From an uncultured Clostridia bacterium (GTDB taxonomy: Bacteria; Bacillota; Clostridia; Oscillospirales; Acutalibacteraceae), in contig CALWVE010000022.1 of assembly GCA_944384905.1 (NCBI GenBank), positions 1 through 47,066 on the forward strand: DNA of 47,066 nucleotides. The letters run 5' to 3'. The notes beneath the pieces are model-generated. The model made no database searches and had not been told where the DNA came from. It worked only from the letters and a program-made list of their open reading frames with translations. Each line of letters begins with the position of its first letter. The stretch's first letter is position 1. A program made the position numbers and the translations under genes. Positions 15,672 to 24,615 of the stretch are shown one piece after another.

Positions 15672-16528
15672 TGGATTTCCCCCTTGAGATACGGAATCAA
15701 CTGGCGCAGGGCTTCTTCTACCGTCAGCGTACTTTCATCCACAGGGAATCCGCGGCGGCGAAGCTCTGTCATAATGCGGGTGATCTGCGGCACACGCAGG
15801 CCGATCGATTCCAGCCGGTCGCTCTGCGCAAACACGCGCCGGGTGGTATCCAGCATTTCGGCGTGACTGCTGTTCATCACGAGCAGACGGTCGGCTGTGC
15901 GGCCGATATCTTCCATGCTATGGGAAACCAGCAGAATCGTATTTTTGCGCTGCTGATGATAAGATAGAATCTGCGAAAGCAAAACATCCCGGCCGTTGGG
16001 GTCCAGTCCCGCGGTCGGCTCGTCGAGAATCAGCACATCCGGGTCCATGGCGATCACACCGGCAATCGCCGCACGGCGTTTTTCACCGCCGGAAAGCTCA
16101 AACGGCGATTTTTCGAGCAGCTCGGGCTTGAGTCCCGTAAAATGAGCCGCCTGACGGGCGCACTCCTCGGCCTGTTCGTCGCTGAGTCCCATATTTTTCG
16201 GGCCGAAGCAAATATCTTTAAGCACCGTTTCTTCAAACAGCTGATATTCCGGATACTGGAACACCATGCCCACGCGGAAACGCACGCGGCGAATCTGCTT
16301 GGGGTCTTTCCAGATATCTTCTCCATCGAGCAGAACCTGTCCGCTTGTGGGACGCAGAAGGCCGTTGAGCATCTGAATCAGCGTGGATTTACCCGAACCG
16401 GTGTGACCGATCACGCCGAGAAATTCGCCTTCTTCAATCGAAATATTGACATGATCCACCGCGGTGCGCTCAAAAGGCGTGCCCTGGCCGTAGACATAGG
16501 TCAGGTCTTTGGTTTCAAGAATCGCCAT
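15668..16528 (-). CDS. ecfA2: ECF transporter ATPase EcfA2
   Basis: A 286-residue ABC ATPase. Walker A is GHTGSGKST (about 42-50), with a Q-loop in VFQYPEYQLFEET, signature LSGGEKRR, and Walker B LILDEPTAGLD with the switch His in LLVSHSMED. The QYPEYQLF Q-loop and the tail (VPQITRIMTELRRRGFPV) are characteristic of the second ECF ATPase. The start lies 1 bp from the ecfA1 stop, with its AAAGGAGG site inside ecfA1. Confidence 0.95.
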   Translation of the reverse strand: MAILETKDLTYVYGQGTPFERTAVDHVNISIEEGEFLGVIGHTGSGKSTLIQMLNGLLRPTSGQVLLDGEDIWKDPKQIRRVRFRVGMVFQYPEYQLFEETVLKDICFGPKNMGLSDEQAEECARQAAHFTGLKPELLEKSPFELSGGEKRRAAIAGVIAMDPDVLILDEPTAGLDPNGRDVLLSQILSYHQQRKNTILLVSHSMEDIGRTADRLLVMNSSHAEMLDTTRRVFAQSDRLESIGLRVPQITRIMTELRRRGFPVDESTLTVEEALRQLIPYLKGEIQ

Positions 16529-16529
16529 A

Positions 16530-17384
16530 TTATGCCTCCTTTTTGCACAGCGCGCTCAGGCACTCGATACAGGCTTCTGAATCGAGAATATCGGCCGGAA
16601 CGTCGATCCCGGCCCCGCGCAGACGGTACATCAGTTCCGTGGCCTGCGGTACATCCAGCTTGTGGCGCTTAAGCAGTTCCACCTGAGAGAACACCTCGCG
16701 CGGCGTACCCTGTGTGACAATTTCTCCGCTGTTCATCACGACCACACGTCCGGCCTGTACGGCTTCGTCCATGTAATGCGTAATGAGAATAATGGTGATT
16801 CCTTTTTCGCGGTTGAGCGTGCGGATGGTCTGCATCACTTCGTCGCGTCCGCGGGGGTCGAGCATAGCGGTCGGTTCGTCAAGCACAATGCATTTCGGCT
16901 CCATCGCGATAACGCCCGCAATGGCCACACGCTGTTTCTGTCCGCCGGAAAGCTTAAACGGCGCATGATCGCGATATTCATACATATCTACCGCTTTGAG
17001 CGCTTGATCGACGCGGCTGCGGATTTCTGCGGGCGGCAAGCCCAGGTTTTCGGGGCCAAAAGCCACATCTTCTTCGACAATGCTGGCGACAAGCTGGTTA
17101 TCGGGGTTTTGCTGAACCAGCCCCACCCGGCGGCGAATCTCAAACTGAAGCGATTCATCGGCGGTGTCCATGCCGTCGACAACCACGCGGCCGCTCTGCG
17201 GCAAGTACATGCCGTTAAACAGCTTGGCCATCGTCGATTTGCCGGAACCGTTATGTCCGAGCAGCGCCACAAACTCCCCTTCCTCGATCGAAAGAGAAAG
17301 ATGATGAATCACTTCACGGACAGCTTCATCTTCGCTTTCCGCCGCATAGCCGAAGCACAAATCGGAAACTTCTATAAAAGACAT
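16530..17384 (-). CDS. ecfA1: ECF transporter ATPase EcfA1
   Basis: A 284-residue ABC ATPase. Walker A is GHNGSGKST (residues 43-51), with Q-loop [12 protein letters not shown], signature LSGGQKQR, Walker [12 protein letters not shown] and switch His in [16 protein letters not shown] marks EcfA1-type subunits, which pair with EcfA2. Start 17384 is chosen because MSFIEV is the family N-terminus and AAGGAG lies 11 bp upstream; an ATG at 17393 is too close to that site, and the longer open frame overlaps the preceding gene. Confidence 0.94.
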   Translation of the reverse strand: MSFIEVSDLCFGYAAESEDEAVREVIHHLSLSIEEGEFVALLGHNGSGKSTMAKLFNGMYLPQSGRVVVDGMDTADESLQFEIRRRVGLVQQNPDNQLVASIVEEDVAFGPENLGLPPAEIRSRVDQALKAVDMYEYRDHAPFKLSGGQKQRVAIAGVIAMEPKCIVLDEPTAMLDPRGRDEVMQTIRTLNREKGITIILITHYMDEAVQAGRVVVMNSGEIVTQGTPREVFSQVELLKRHKLDVPQATELMYRLRGAGIDVPADILDSEACIECLSALCKKEA

Positions 17385-17406
17385 CGGTCGCATTTCTCCT
17401 TCTGCA

Positions 17407-18273
17407 TCAGGACTGGGATTCCCATACGGCGCTGCTGCCGCAGGGCAGCACCAGCCCGGTTTGGGTGACAGGCAGGCCGGTTTCAAACGACGAAACCTTG
17501 CCGCTGTATTTCTTTTGCAGCAGACAGCCCAGCAGGTATTCCATAACCGCCGGCGAAAGCCCCGCCGCATAGGAACTGATGATGAAAAACAGCGGATCAT
17601 CCGAAAGGACGGGCAGGCACTGTTCTACGAGCGAATACACCTGCTCTTCAAGCCGCCAGACTTCTCCGCCGGGGCCGCGCCCATAAGCGGGCGGATCCAT
17701 GATAATGGCGTCGTATGTATTGCCGCGGCGCTGTTCGCGCTGTACAAACTTGAGGCAGTCGTCCACCAGCCAGCGCACAGGGCGGTCGGCCAGATGAGAT
17801 GCCTCGGCGTTTTCCCTTGCCCACTGCACGATTCCGCGGGAAGCGTCCACATGGCACACCGTAGCGCCCGCCGCCATACAGGCCAGCGTCATCGCGCCCG
17901 TATAGCCGAACAGGTTGAGCACCCGCACCGGACGCCCTGCATTTCGGATTTTCTCCATGGCAAAATCCCAGTTGACGGCCTGTTCCGGGAACAAGCCCGT
18001 ATGCTTAAAGCCCATGGGTTTGAGGCGGAAAGTCAGTTCTTTATAATGAATTTTCCAAACGTCGGGGATCGGCTTATAGGTTTGCCAGGCGCCGCCGCCC
18101 GTATTGGAGCGCTGATAGCGCGCATGGGCATTGCGCCACAGCGGATGCTTTTTCTCGGTTTTCCAGATAATTTCCGGATCGGGGCGGATCAGGATGATAT
18201 CGCCCCAGCGTTCCAACCGTTCGCCGTCGGATGTATCGATCAGTTCATAATCGCGCCACTGCGCAGTTTTCAT
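17407..18273 (-). CDS. Class I SAM-dependent methyltransferase, RlmI-like
   Basis: A 288-residue protein of the 23S rRNA cytosine-C5 methyltransferase-like group. The SAM-binding motif I is [20 protein letters not shown] (about 140-160), motif II has the acidic residue in CHVDAS, and the catalytic motif IV is [14 protein letters not shown]. The N-terminal 100 residues hold the RNA-binding-like [26 protein letters not shown]. RlmI/RlmK act on 23S rRNA; the exact target here is not determined. It sits 15 bp after ruvB and 22 bp before ecfA1, within the same operon. Confidence 0.85.
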   Translation of the reverse strand: MKTAQWRDYELIDTSDGERLERWGDIILIRPDPEIIWKTEKKHPLWRNAHARYQRSNTGGGAWQTYKPIPDVWKIHYKELTFRLKPMGFKHTGLFPEQAVNWDFAMEKIRNAGRPVRVLNLFGYTGAMTLACMAAGATVCHVDASRGIVQWARENAEASHLADRPVRWLVDDCLKFVQREQRRGNTYDAIIMDPPAYGRGPGGEVWRLEEQVYSLVEQCLPVLSDDPLFFIISSYAAGLSPAVMEYLLGCLLQKKYSGKVSSFETGLPVTQTGLVLPCGSSAVWESQS

Positions 18274-18288
18274 GTTCTTCCCTCGCTA

Positions 18289-19350
18289 TTAGTATAATTT
18301 CGTCTGGTCCGGGGAGGATTCGCCCGGCGGGGTCAATCCCAGATGCAGATAGGCCGAACGGGTGGCACAGCGCCCGCGGGGCGTGCGGCTTAAAAAGCCG
18401 ATCTGCATCAGATACGGTTCGTACACGTCTTCGATGGTAACGGATTCTTCTCCTACGGCCGCAGCCAGGGTATCCAAACCCACCGGGCCGCCGTTGTAAT
18501 ATTGAATCATGGTAAACAAGATGCGTCGGTCGTTGGCGTCCAGCCCCAATTCGTCGATTTCAAGCCGGTCGAGCGCCAGCTTGGCGGTGGCGTAGGTAAT
18601 TACGCCGTTGCTCATAATCTGGGCGAAATCGCGCACACGCTTGAGCAGGCGGTTCGCGATACGCGGCGTACCGCGGGAACGCGAAGCCAGTTCCAGCGCG
18701 CCGTCGGCTTCAATCGGAATACCCAAAATGCCGGCACTTCGCGTGACGATCTGCGCCAGCTCTTTGGGATTGTACATTTCCAAGCGCAAAACCACGCCGA
18801 AACGGTCGCGCAAAGGCGCGGTCAGCTGGCCGGCGCGGGTCGTAGCGCCCACCAAAGTAAAACGCGGCAGCGGCAAGTGATAAGAAGCCGCCATCTGCCC
18901 CTTGCCCGTGATAATATCGATCGCAAAGTCTTCCATGGCCGGGTACAGGATTTCTTCCACAGAGCGCGCCAAGCGATGGATTTCGTCGATGAACAGCACG
19001 TCTCCGGGGTTTAAATTGGTAAGCAGCGCCGCCAGATCGCCCGGCTTTTCAATCGCCGGACCGCTCGTGATGCGCAGGTTTACGCCCAACTCGTTGGCGA
19101 TGATACCCGCGAGCGTCGTTTTACCCAAACCGGGCGGGCCGTACAGCAGCACATGATCGAGCGACTCTTTGCGCTGGCGCGCGGCTTCGATAAATACCGC
19201 CAGATTTTCCTTTACTTTTTCCTGACCGATGTATTCGCCGAGCACTTTCGGACGCAGCGGGTTTTCCACTTCGGCGTCTGCTTCCGGGGAATACTCCGGC
19301 GTCATCATGCGGTCTTCAAAATCAAATTCGTTGACATTTTCAAATGCCAT
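18289..19350 (-). CDS. ruvB: Holliday junction branch migration helicase RuvB
   Basis: A 353-residue AAA+ ATPase that drives branch migration with RuvA. Walker [12 protein letters not shown] lies at about 69-79 and Walker [11 protein letters not shown] at about 116-125, with sensor 1 in [20 protein letters not shown]. The C-terminal winged helix carries [17 protein letters not shown] and the arginine-rich end [10 protein letters not shown]. The start is followed by a typical acidic N-terminus. A 30-bp gap separates it from the upstream fbp. Confidence 0.97.
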   Translation of the reverse strand: MAFENVNEFDFEDRMMTPEYSPEADAEVENPLRPKVLGEYIGQEKVKENLAVFIEAARQRKESLDHVLLYGPPGLGKTTLAGIIANELGVNLRITSGPAIEKPGDLAALLTNLNPGDVLFIDEIHRLARSVEEILYPAMEDFAIDIITGKGQMAASYHLPLPRFTLVGATTRAGQLTAPLRDRFGVVLRLEMYNPKELAQIVTRSAGILGIPIEADGALELASRSRGTPRIANRLLKRVRDFAQIMSNGVITYATAKLALDRLEIDELGLDANDRRILFTMIQYYNGGPVGLDTLAAAVGEESVTIEDVYEPYLMQIGFLSRTPRGRCATRSAYLHLGLTPPGESSPDQTKLY

Positions 19351-19380
19351 GGTTTCCTCCGTTTCCGGAACATCCTTCCG

Positions 19381-21309
19381 TTACTCGTAACGTTCCTTCA
19401 TAGCGCCGCTGCGATACTGTTCCATCAGCTCCTGAAGCGACTCCATCAATTCGCGCATTTCCGTTCCTTTATCGGTATCTTCCACCAGCACACGCTTGCT
19501 CATATTCTGCACGATATGCACGGTGGGCGAAGTTTCTTTTGTTTGTGCGTTATAGGGTTTATGCTCGGCCAGCGCCAGGCAATGGGAATTATAAATCAGC
19601 GTATAGCCGCCGATACCCGTTTTCGACTGATAGGCTTTCGAGATGCCGCCGTCGATCATAAACAGCCGCCCGTTGCCTTTTACGGGGCTTTCTCCCGCTT
19701 TCACCGGCACATGCCCGTTGACGATATGCGACGTCATCGGGTCCATACCGAACTCGCGCAGAATTTTAAAACAGACTTTTTCGTCTTCCACAAACGCGTA
19801 GTAAGGGTTCATTTCTTCGCGGCAAACAGCCTTATCTTTAATAAACGTCGATTCAAACGTAGCCATTTTGCTTTTGCCGAACAGCGGCGAACACGGCCCG
19901 CACCACAAATACCAGATAAAATCGCGTCCGGGGCTTTCCTCGTCGAAATGTCGGCGGGAGAACAGCGCTTCTTTGATAATGCCGTTGATCAGTTCCATCC
20001 CCGCGCGGCCGCTGTACACCCGACCCTCATAGGTAAATCCGGCGAATTCGCCTTCCGGCGTCATCGGCACACAGCCGTGATACAAGAGGTTTCCGTTTAC
20101 TTTTTTATACATACTGCCCTTGGCATAGATATAGCGGATATGCTTTTGCAGCCGCTCGCTATGCCGGAACGAAGCCGTCAATACGCGGATCAGTTCTTCT
20201 TCCTCTTCGGTAAGGCGCAGCGGATCGGCAGGATCGACCGTGGGGAAATTCCGGTCGAGCAGTGCCCAGCGTTTCCCGTCGATTTCGACGCTGTAATCGG
20301 AAAAATCTACCCGCCGCAGCATGGCGCGATCCTGCATACCGTATTCCGGGTGCTTTTCATACAGCTGACCTTCCAGCTTAAAGCGGATAATCGCCATGGC
20401 TTTATGCATTTTGGCGGCCTGCGTGGCGTCTACCACGTCGTACACGTTGGCGTCGAGCAGGTGCGGCACAAAGCAGGTGCAGGGATCATCTTCATACACG
20501 CGGGCGGCAAACGCCGAAAGCGGACGCAAGTTGATGCCGTAGCCGTCTTCAAGCAAATCGAAATTGTTGTATTTGATGGCGGCACTCACCACTTCGGCCA
20601 CACAAACGGTGCTTCCGCACGCCGCGCCGATCCACTTGATATCATGGTTGCCCCACTGAATATCAACATCCTTAAACGACATCAGTTCGTCCATCACGCG
20701 ATCGGGATGCGCGCCGCGGTCGAAAATATCGCCGATGATATGCAGCATATTGATCGAATTGTTTTTGATCATACTGCACATACCGAAAATCAGTTCATCC
20801 GCCATGCCGGTATCGAGTACACTGCGGATCGTTTTGGCGTAATACTGCGTGTTGCTGTCATACTGGAAATGCAAAAGCTCGTTGATCACATTGCGGTAAT
20901 CGGCCGGCGCGTTATCGAGCATATGTTCGCGTGTAAATTTTTCGGCGGTGATTTTAATCACCTCCAGCAAACGGAAAACCGTTACGCGGAACCACTCGTC
21001 AAAGTTGAGCTGTTCCTCGTGCACGCGCTTCATATGTTCTTCGGGATAATAAATCAGATCGGCCAGCGCCTGCCGGTCGGCCTCCTGCATGGTATTTTCA
21101 AAAAGAATATCGATTTTATTGCGGATCACACCGGACGCGCTGTTGAGCAGATGTTCAAAAGCGCGGTATTCGCCATGGATATCGCTGAAAAAGTATTCGG
21201 TTCCCTTGGGCAGCGACAGATGGGCGTGCAGATTGATAATCTCCGCCGCCGTTTGGCTCACCGTGGGATATTCTCTGGAAAGGATATGCAGCAACCGCTG
21301 GTCTTTCAT
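19381..21309 (-). CDS. fbp: Fructose-1,6-bisphosphatase, class III
   Basis: A 642-residue class III FBPase of the Bacillota kind, a metallophosphoesterase-fold enzyme of gluconeogenesis. It has the metal-binding series SDIHGEYRAF, GDIFDRGAHPD, QWGNHDIKW and NGHVPVKAGE, and a long helical insertion around 60-160. Length agrees with the usual 640-670 residues. I set the start at ATG 21309 because GGAGG lies about 9 bp upstream; a TTG at 21327 would place that site inside the gene. It lies 33 bp after ruvA and 30 bp before ruvB, splitting the ruv genes. Confidence 0.93.
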   Translation of the reverse strand: MKDQRLLHILSREYPTVSQTAAEIINLHAHLSLPKGTEYFFSDIHGEYRAFEHLLNSASGVIRNKIDILFENTMQEADRQALADLIYYPEEHMKRVHEEQLNFDEWFRVTVFRLLEVIKITAEKFTREHMLDNAPADYRNVINELLHFQYDSNTQYYAKTIRSVLDTGMADELIFGMCSMIKNNSINMLHIIGDIFDRGAHPDRVMDELMSFKDVDIQWGNHDIKWIGAACGSTVCVAEVVSAAIKYNNFDLLEDGYGINLRPLSAFAARVYEDDPCTCFVPHLLDANVYDVVDATQAAKMHKAMAIIRFKLEGQLYEKHPEYGMQDRAMLRRVDFSDYSVEIDGKRWALLDRNFPTVDPADPLRLTEEEEELIRVLTASFRHSERLQKHIRYIYAKGSMYKKVNGNLLYHGCVPMTPEGEFAGFTYEGRVYSGRAGMELINGIIKEALFSRRHFDEESPGRDFIWYLWCGPCSPLFGKSKMATFESTFIKDKAVCREEMNPYYAFVEDEKVCFKILREFGMDPMTSHIVNGHVPVKAGESPVKGNGRLFMIDGGISKAYQSKTGIGGYTLIYNSHCLALAEHKPYNAQTKETSPTVHIVQNMSKRVLVEDTDKGTEMRELMESLQELMEQYRSGAMKERYE

Positions 21310-21342
21310 ATCGTCTGCCTCCATCAAAAAGACTGTATCTTC

Positions 21343-21948
21343 TTAAAACCGGGACGCCATGGCCCGCAGAGAAAGCCGGATGAGTTCTTCCACCGGCAGA
21401 GCGCTGTCGAATTTGGCCACCACCTGGGCGGCATCGGCGGGATCGTATCCCAACACGGAAAGCGCCGTAACGGCTTCGGCCGCATTCTGAGAAGCGGAAA
21501 CCACCCCGGCCGCCGGCATTTCGCCCTTCGCGCCCGGAACGGAAAGCGCCTTCACCTTATCGCGCAGTTCCAGCACAATACGCTGCGCCAGCTTGGGTCC
21601 CACGCCGTTTGCGCGGGTAAAGCTCTTGCTATCGGAAGCGGCTACACACAGCGCCACCCGTTCGGCCGTCATCTCCGAAAGAATGGCCAAGCCCACCTTG
21701 GGGCCTACGCCGCTCACGCTTGTCAGCATTTTAAAGCACTCCATCTCCGATTTGGTGGCAAAACCGAATAGATCGAGCGCGTCTTCGCGGACATTCAGAT
21801 GCGTGAAAAGCGTCACTTCCGCGCCGATGGCGGGAAGGCTTTTCTGCGTGGTCAGCGAAGTTTGGCATTTAAAGGCTACGCCGCCGCATTCCACGGCGGC
21901 CATGCCGGCTTCCATATAAATCAATTTGCCAGTCAGGCTATAAAACAC
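21343..21948 (-). CDS. ruvA: Holliday junction DNA-binding protein RuvA
   Basis: A 201-residue RuvA. An N-terminal OB domain (MFYSLTGKLIYMEAGMAAVECGGV) is followed by the two helix-hairpin-helix motifs (LTSVSGVGPKVGLAIL and ARANGVGPKLAQRIVLE type) and a C-terminal three-helix domain that contacts RuvB (AAEAVTALSVLGYDPADA). It tetramerises on four-way junctions and loads RuvB. It starts 18 bp after the ruvC stop. Confidence 0.95.
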   Translation of the reverse strand: MFYSLTGKLIYMEAGMAAVECGGVAFKCQTSLTTQKSLPAIGAEVTLFTHLNVREDALDLFGFATKSEMECFKMLTSVSGVGPKVGLAILSEMTAERVALCVAASDSKSFTRANGVGPKLAQRIVLELRDKVKALSVPGAKGEMPAAGVVSASQNAAEAVTALSVLGYDPADAAQVVAKFDSALPVEELIRLSLRAMASRF

Positions 21949-21966
21949 GGGAATTCCTCCTTCGGG

Positions 21967-22464
21967 TTATCGAAGCATCGCCCGGCGCAGGCCGGAACCG
22001 GTTGCCTGGCCGTGGCAGATCGCCATAGCCAGCGCGTCGGCGGTATCGTCGGGTTTGGGAACGGCGGGCAACACCAGCAGCCGCCGGGTCATTTCCATCA
22101 CCTGCGGCTTGAGCGCCCGGCCGTAGCCGGTTACGGCGATTTTGACTTCGTTGGGCGTGTATTCATACACCTGCACGCCCGCTTTCTGCGCGGCCAGCAA
22201 AATCACGCCGCGCGCTTCGGCCACGCCGATCACCGTCGTTTTGTTGCTGTAAAAAAACAGCTTTTCAATAGAAAGCGCATCGATTCTATATTTGGCAAAC
22301 AGCGAGCTGACGCCGTCGTAAATTTCTTCCAGGCGACGGTTAAAATCCTCCCCGGCCTGCGTGGTGATGGCCCCGTATTCCACGGGCGCATATTTTCCGT
22401 TTACGGCTTGAATAATTCCATACCCCACAATCGCGTAACCGGGGTCTATGCCCAAAATCAGCAA
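21967..22464 (-). CDS. ruvC: Crossover junction endodeoxyribonuclease RuvC
   Basis: A 165-residue RNase H-fold resolvase. The catalytic acids are visible as D7 in LGIDPGYAIVG, the Glu of LSIEKLFF, and the two Asp of KPDDTADALAMAI. It cleaves Holliday junctions handled by RuvAB. The start is the TTG at 22464, supported by AAAGGAGG seven bases upstream; the longer open frame above it (to 22530) contains the ribosome site and promoter-proximal DNA and has no family similarity. It is the first gene of the ten-gene leftward operon. Confidence 0.93.
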   Translation of the reverse strand: MLILGIDPGYAIVGYGIIQAVNGKYAPVEYGAITTQAGEDFNRRLEEIYDGVSSLFAKYRIDALSIEKLFFYSNKTTVIGVAEARGVILLAAQKAGVQVYEYTPNEVKIAVTGYGRALKPQVMEMTRRLLVLPAVPKPDDTADALAMAICHGQATGSGLRRAMLR

Positions 22465-22518
22465 TCCGCTGCCTCCTTTATTCAAAAACAGTTCCTTACC
22501 GCCAGGATAATCTATTTT

Positions 22519-22527
22519 ATTATAGCA
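22519..22527 (-). promoter_or_regulatory. Extended -10 promoter of the ruvC operon
   Basis: Minus strand TGCTATAAT (22519-22527), an extended -10 box, with only a weak -35 region. It is 55 bp before the TTG start of ruvC. Confidence 0.5.
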
Positions 22528-22615
22528 CACAAACCCGCAAAAACCTATAGGCGTTTCTTGGTTTCTTAGAAAAATTCCGCACCTTTTCGGGCAGTAAAAC
22601 GCAGCCGCTGTAATC

Positions 22616-22644
22616 TTGACTTTACAAAACGCTGCCTGTACAAT
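22616..22644 (+). promoter_or_regulatory. Promoter of GNAT-aldo/keto reductase unit
   Basis: TTGACT (22616-22621), 17-bp spacer, TACAAT (22639-22644). Confidence 0.7.
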
Positions 22645-22677
22645 GAGAACAAATTGATTCTTTCAAAAGGAGCCGCC

Positions 22678-23151
22678 ATGCAAACACCTCGGCTTACAAT
22701 CCGGAAATTTTGTGAAAGTGATTTTGAATCTTTATATGCTCTGCTTTCCGACGCGGAAGTGATGCGCTTTTTAGAGCCGCCCTATTCCAGAGAGCAAACC
22801 CGGGATTTTCTAAATTCTTACGCATTGTGTGATGCGCCGTCCGTTTGGGCTGTGGAAGATAAACGCGGCCAATGGATCGGCTATGTCATTTATCATCCGT
22901 ATGAATCGGATAGCTATGAAATCGGCTGGGTTTTGCGCCGGAAAGATTGGCACAAAGGATACGCGCAGGAACTCACCACCGCTCTCATCCGCGACGCACA
23001 AACACGCACACATGAACTGGTTTTGGAATGCGTGCCTGAACAGGCGGCCACACGAGCCATTGCCTTGCAAAATGGATTTATCCATGCCGGAAAAGACGGA
23101 AACCTGGACGTATACAAGCTTTCGCTTCACCGTAAGGCGGACAATCATTAA
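22678..23151 (+). CDS. GNAT family N-acetyltransferase (RimJ/RimL-like)
   Basis: A 157-residue acetyltransferase. It opens with TPRLTIRKFCESDFESLYALLSDAEVMRF, the typical RimJ/RimL-like beginning. YEIGWVLRRKDWHKGYAQELTTALI, at about 80-104, is the acetyl-CoA binding loop and helix. LECVPEQAATRAIALQNGFIH is the late N-x-x-S/A-x-x-GF element. Possible substrates are ribosomal protein N-termini, antibiotics or amino acids. ATG 22678 has AAAAGGAG upstream and fits the family start better than the upstream ATG at 22654. The aldo/keto reductase follows after 26 bp, so both are probably co-transcribed. Confidence 0.85.
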   Translation: MQTPRLTIRKFCESDFESLYALLSDAEVMRFLEPPYSREQTRDFLNSYALCDAPSVWAVEDKRGQWIGYVIYHPYESDSYEIGWVLRRKDWHKGYAQELTTALIRDAQTRTHELVLECVPEQAATRAIALQNGFIHAGKDGNLDVYKLSLHRKADNH

Positions 23152-23177
23152 AATTATTCATGTAAGGAGATACGCAG

Positions 23178-24137
23178 ATGAAAACAATCCATATCCCCCA
23201 TACAGATCTCAATCTCTTCCCGCTTGGCCTTGGTACGGTAAAGGCCGGTCTTTCTTGGGACGGCGCAGATGCCGACCGAATTTTCGATGCTTTTCTGGAT
23301 GCAGGTGGAAACCTGATCGATACGGCGCACGTCTATTCCGACTGGGTAAAGCCGGAAATTGCCAGAAGTGAGCGCGTGATCGGCGACTGGCTGCAAAGAA
23401 GCGGCAAACGAAACCGCGTGATTTTATCAACAAAAGGCGGACATCCGGATATGACCGCAGCCACGCCCGATCTGCATAAAAGCCGCATGACACCCGCCGA
23501 TATGCGCGCAGATTTGGAAGCTTCGCTTAAGCAGCTGAAAACAGACGTGATCGACCTTTATTTTTATCACCGCGACAACACGGAACAATCGATTGAAGAA
23601 TTGATTGAAACGATGGAAACCTTCAGAAAAGAAGGGAAAATCCGGTATTATGCTTGTTCGAACTGGTCTGTCGAACGTATGCAGGAAGCGGATACATTCT
23701 GCCGTGAAAAAGGTTACCGCGGTTTTGTGGCCAATCAGAGTCTGCTGAACCTAGGCTATCCGTATATGAACCCCCTGGCCGACGACACGCTGGCTTATGC
23801 CGATTCCAAGATGCAAGCCTATCACCGCAACAATTCTAACAATTTGCTGATGCCTTATTCCGGCGTTTGCAATGGCTTTTTCCATGCCTACGCTGCAAAA
23901 GGAAAAGACGCCGTAAAAAGTTCGCCCTATTTTACGGAAGGAAACATCCGTATGGCCGAACGCGTGCTGGCTCTATGTGAACAATATCACGCGACCGTTT
24001 CCCAGGTTGTGCTGGGCTTCTTTGCCTGCCGGGATTTTGCCTGTCTGCCGCTTTACGGTCCCAAAAACGCCGAACAGCTTTTGGAAGCTATGCAGACATT
24101 TGACATTCCGTTTCAAAAAGAGGACTACAGCCTCTGA
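23178..24137 (+). CDS. Aldo/keto reductase
   Basis: A 319-residue NADPH-dependent (alpha/beta)8 barrel oxidoreductase. The tetrad can be assigned as D48 and Y53 in NLIDTAHVYSDW, K86 in ILSTKGG, and the His of LYFYHRDN. The C-terminal cofactor region is SQVVLGFFACRDF and LPLYGPKNAEQLLEAM. Substrates are aldehydes or sugars and cannot be specified. The ribosome site is AAGGAG. A nested terminator follows directly. Confidence 0.88.
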   Translation: MKTIHIPHTDLNLFPLGLGTVKAGLSWDGADADRIFDAFLDAGGNLIDTAHVYSDWVKPEIARSERVIGDWLQRSGKRNRVILSTKGGHPDMTAATPDLHKSRMTPADMRADLEASLKQLKTDVIDLYFYHRDNTEQSIEELIETMETFRKEGKIRYYACSNWSVERMQEADTFCREKGYRGFVANQSLLNLGYPYMNPLADDTLAYADSKMQAYHRNNSNNLLMPYSGVCNGFFHAYAAKGKDAVKSSPYFTEGNIRMAERVLALCEQYHATVSQVVLGFFACRDFACLPLYGPKNAEQLLEAMQTFDIPFQKEDYSL

Positions 24138-24150
24138 GAATATCCGAACG

Positions 24151-24188
24151 TACAAAAGGCGATGCCTTACGGCACCGCCTTTTGTATT
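24151..24188 (+). terminator. Nested terminator after aldo/keto reductase
   Basis: ACAAAAGGCG outer arm, TGCC-TTAC-GGCA inner stem, CGCCTTTTGT closing arm. Confidence 0.85.
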
Positions 24189-24550
24189 GGAGAGTTTATT
24201 TATTCATGGAAAAAAGAAAAAGTCATGGAAAAGTAAGTACAATCTATTATATATAAAGGCTTTTCAGCCGGAATAAACACGGTCATTATACCGGTCACGT
24301 TGTGCGTTTTTCGATAAGCATACCTCCTTGTTTTTATATTGCGGCCGATCTGCCTTCTGCATAATCGACTGCCAATCTCCTTTCAAAGTCGTATCCCGTT
24401 AAGCACCTCACATCCTTTCCGGTAAACTGGGAAGCTCTTTTCGCTTCCGGTGATTATATGATACAAGAGGAAAATGTATAAAGTTTGAACGGCTTCCTAA
24501 GACTTTATGAAGATTTCCGAACATTTCTATGAATCGCGCGACACGGCTGG
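24189..24550. other. Gene-poor segment with ribosome-site-like motifs on the minus strand
   Basis: About 360 bp without a convincing gene. On the minus strand GAAAGGAG (near 24384) and AAGGAGG (near 24327) precede very short frames, one of about 31 codons (ATG near 24362, with residues such as NKEVCLSKNAQRDRYND) ending just after a second overlapping 8-codon frame. AGCTCTTTTCGCTTCCGG around 24430-24450 may form a weak hairpin. It looks like decayed small-ORF DNA, possibly the remnant of a mobile element leader. I cannot assign a function. Confidence 0.3.
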
Positions 24551-24580
24551 TTGACGCGCCTTGTGTGCCTTTGCTATAAT
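24551..24580 (+). promoter_or_regulatory. Promoter of the inositol-phosphatase family gene
   Basis: TTGACG (24551-24556), 18-bp spacer, TATAAT (24575-24580), 36 bp before the ATG. Confidence 0.75.
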
Positions 24581-24615
24581 AAAGCCGCAAATCCAAAACG
24601 AAAGAAGCGTATTCT

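Noticed and set aside
19153..21771. 872-codon plus-strand frame opposite fbp, ruvB and ruvA
   Set aside because: Its length comes from codon bias of three genuine minus-strand genes; the product looks random, with many Phe and His.
24408..24596. 62-codon minus-strand frame in the gene-poor segment
   Set aside because: No ribosome site, overlaps the suhB-like promoter and has no conserved-looking composition.
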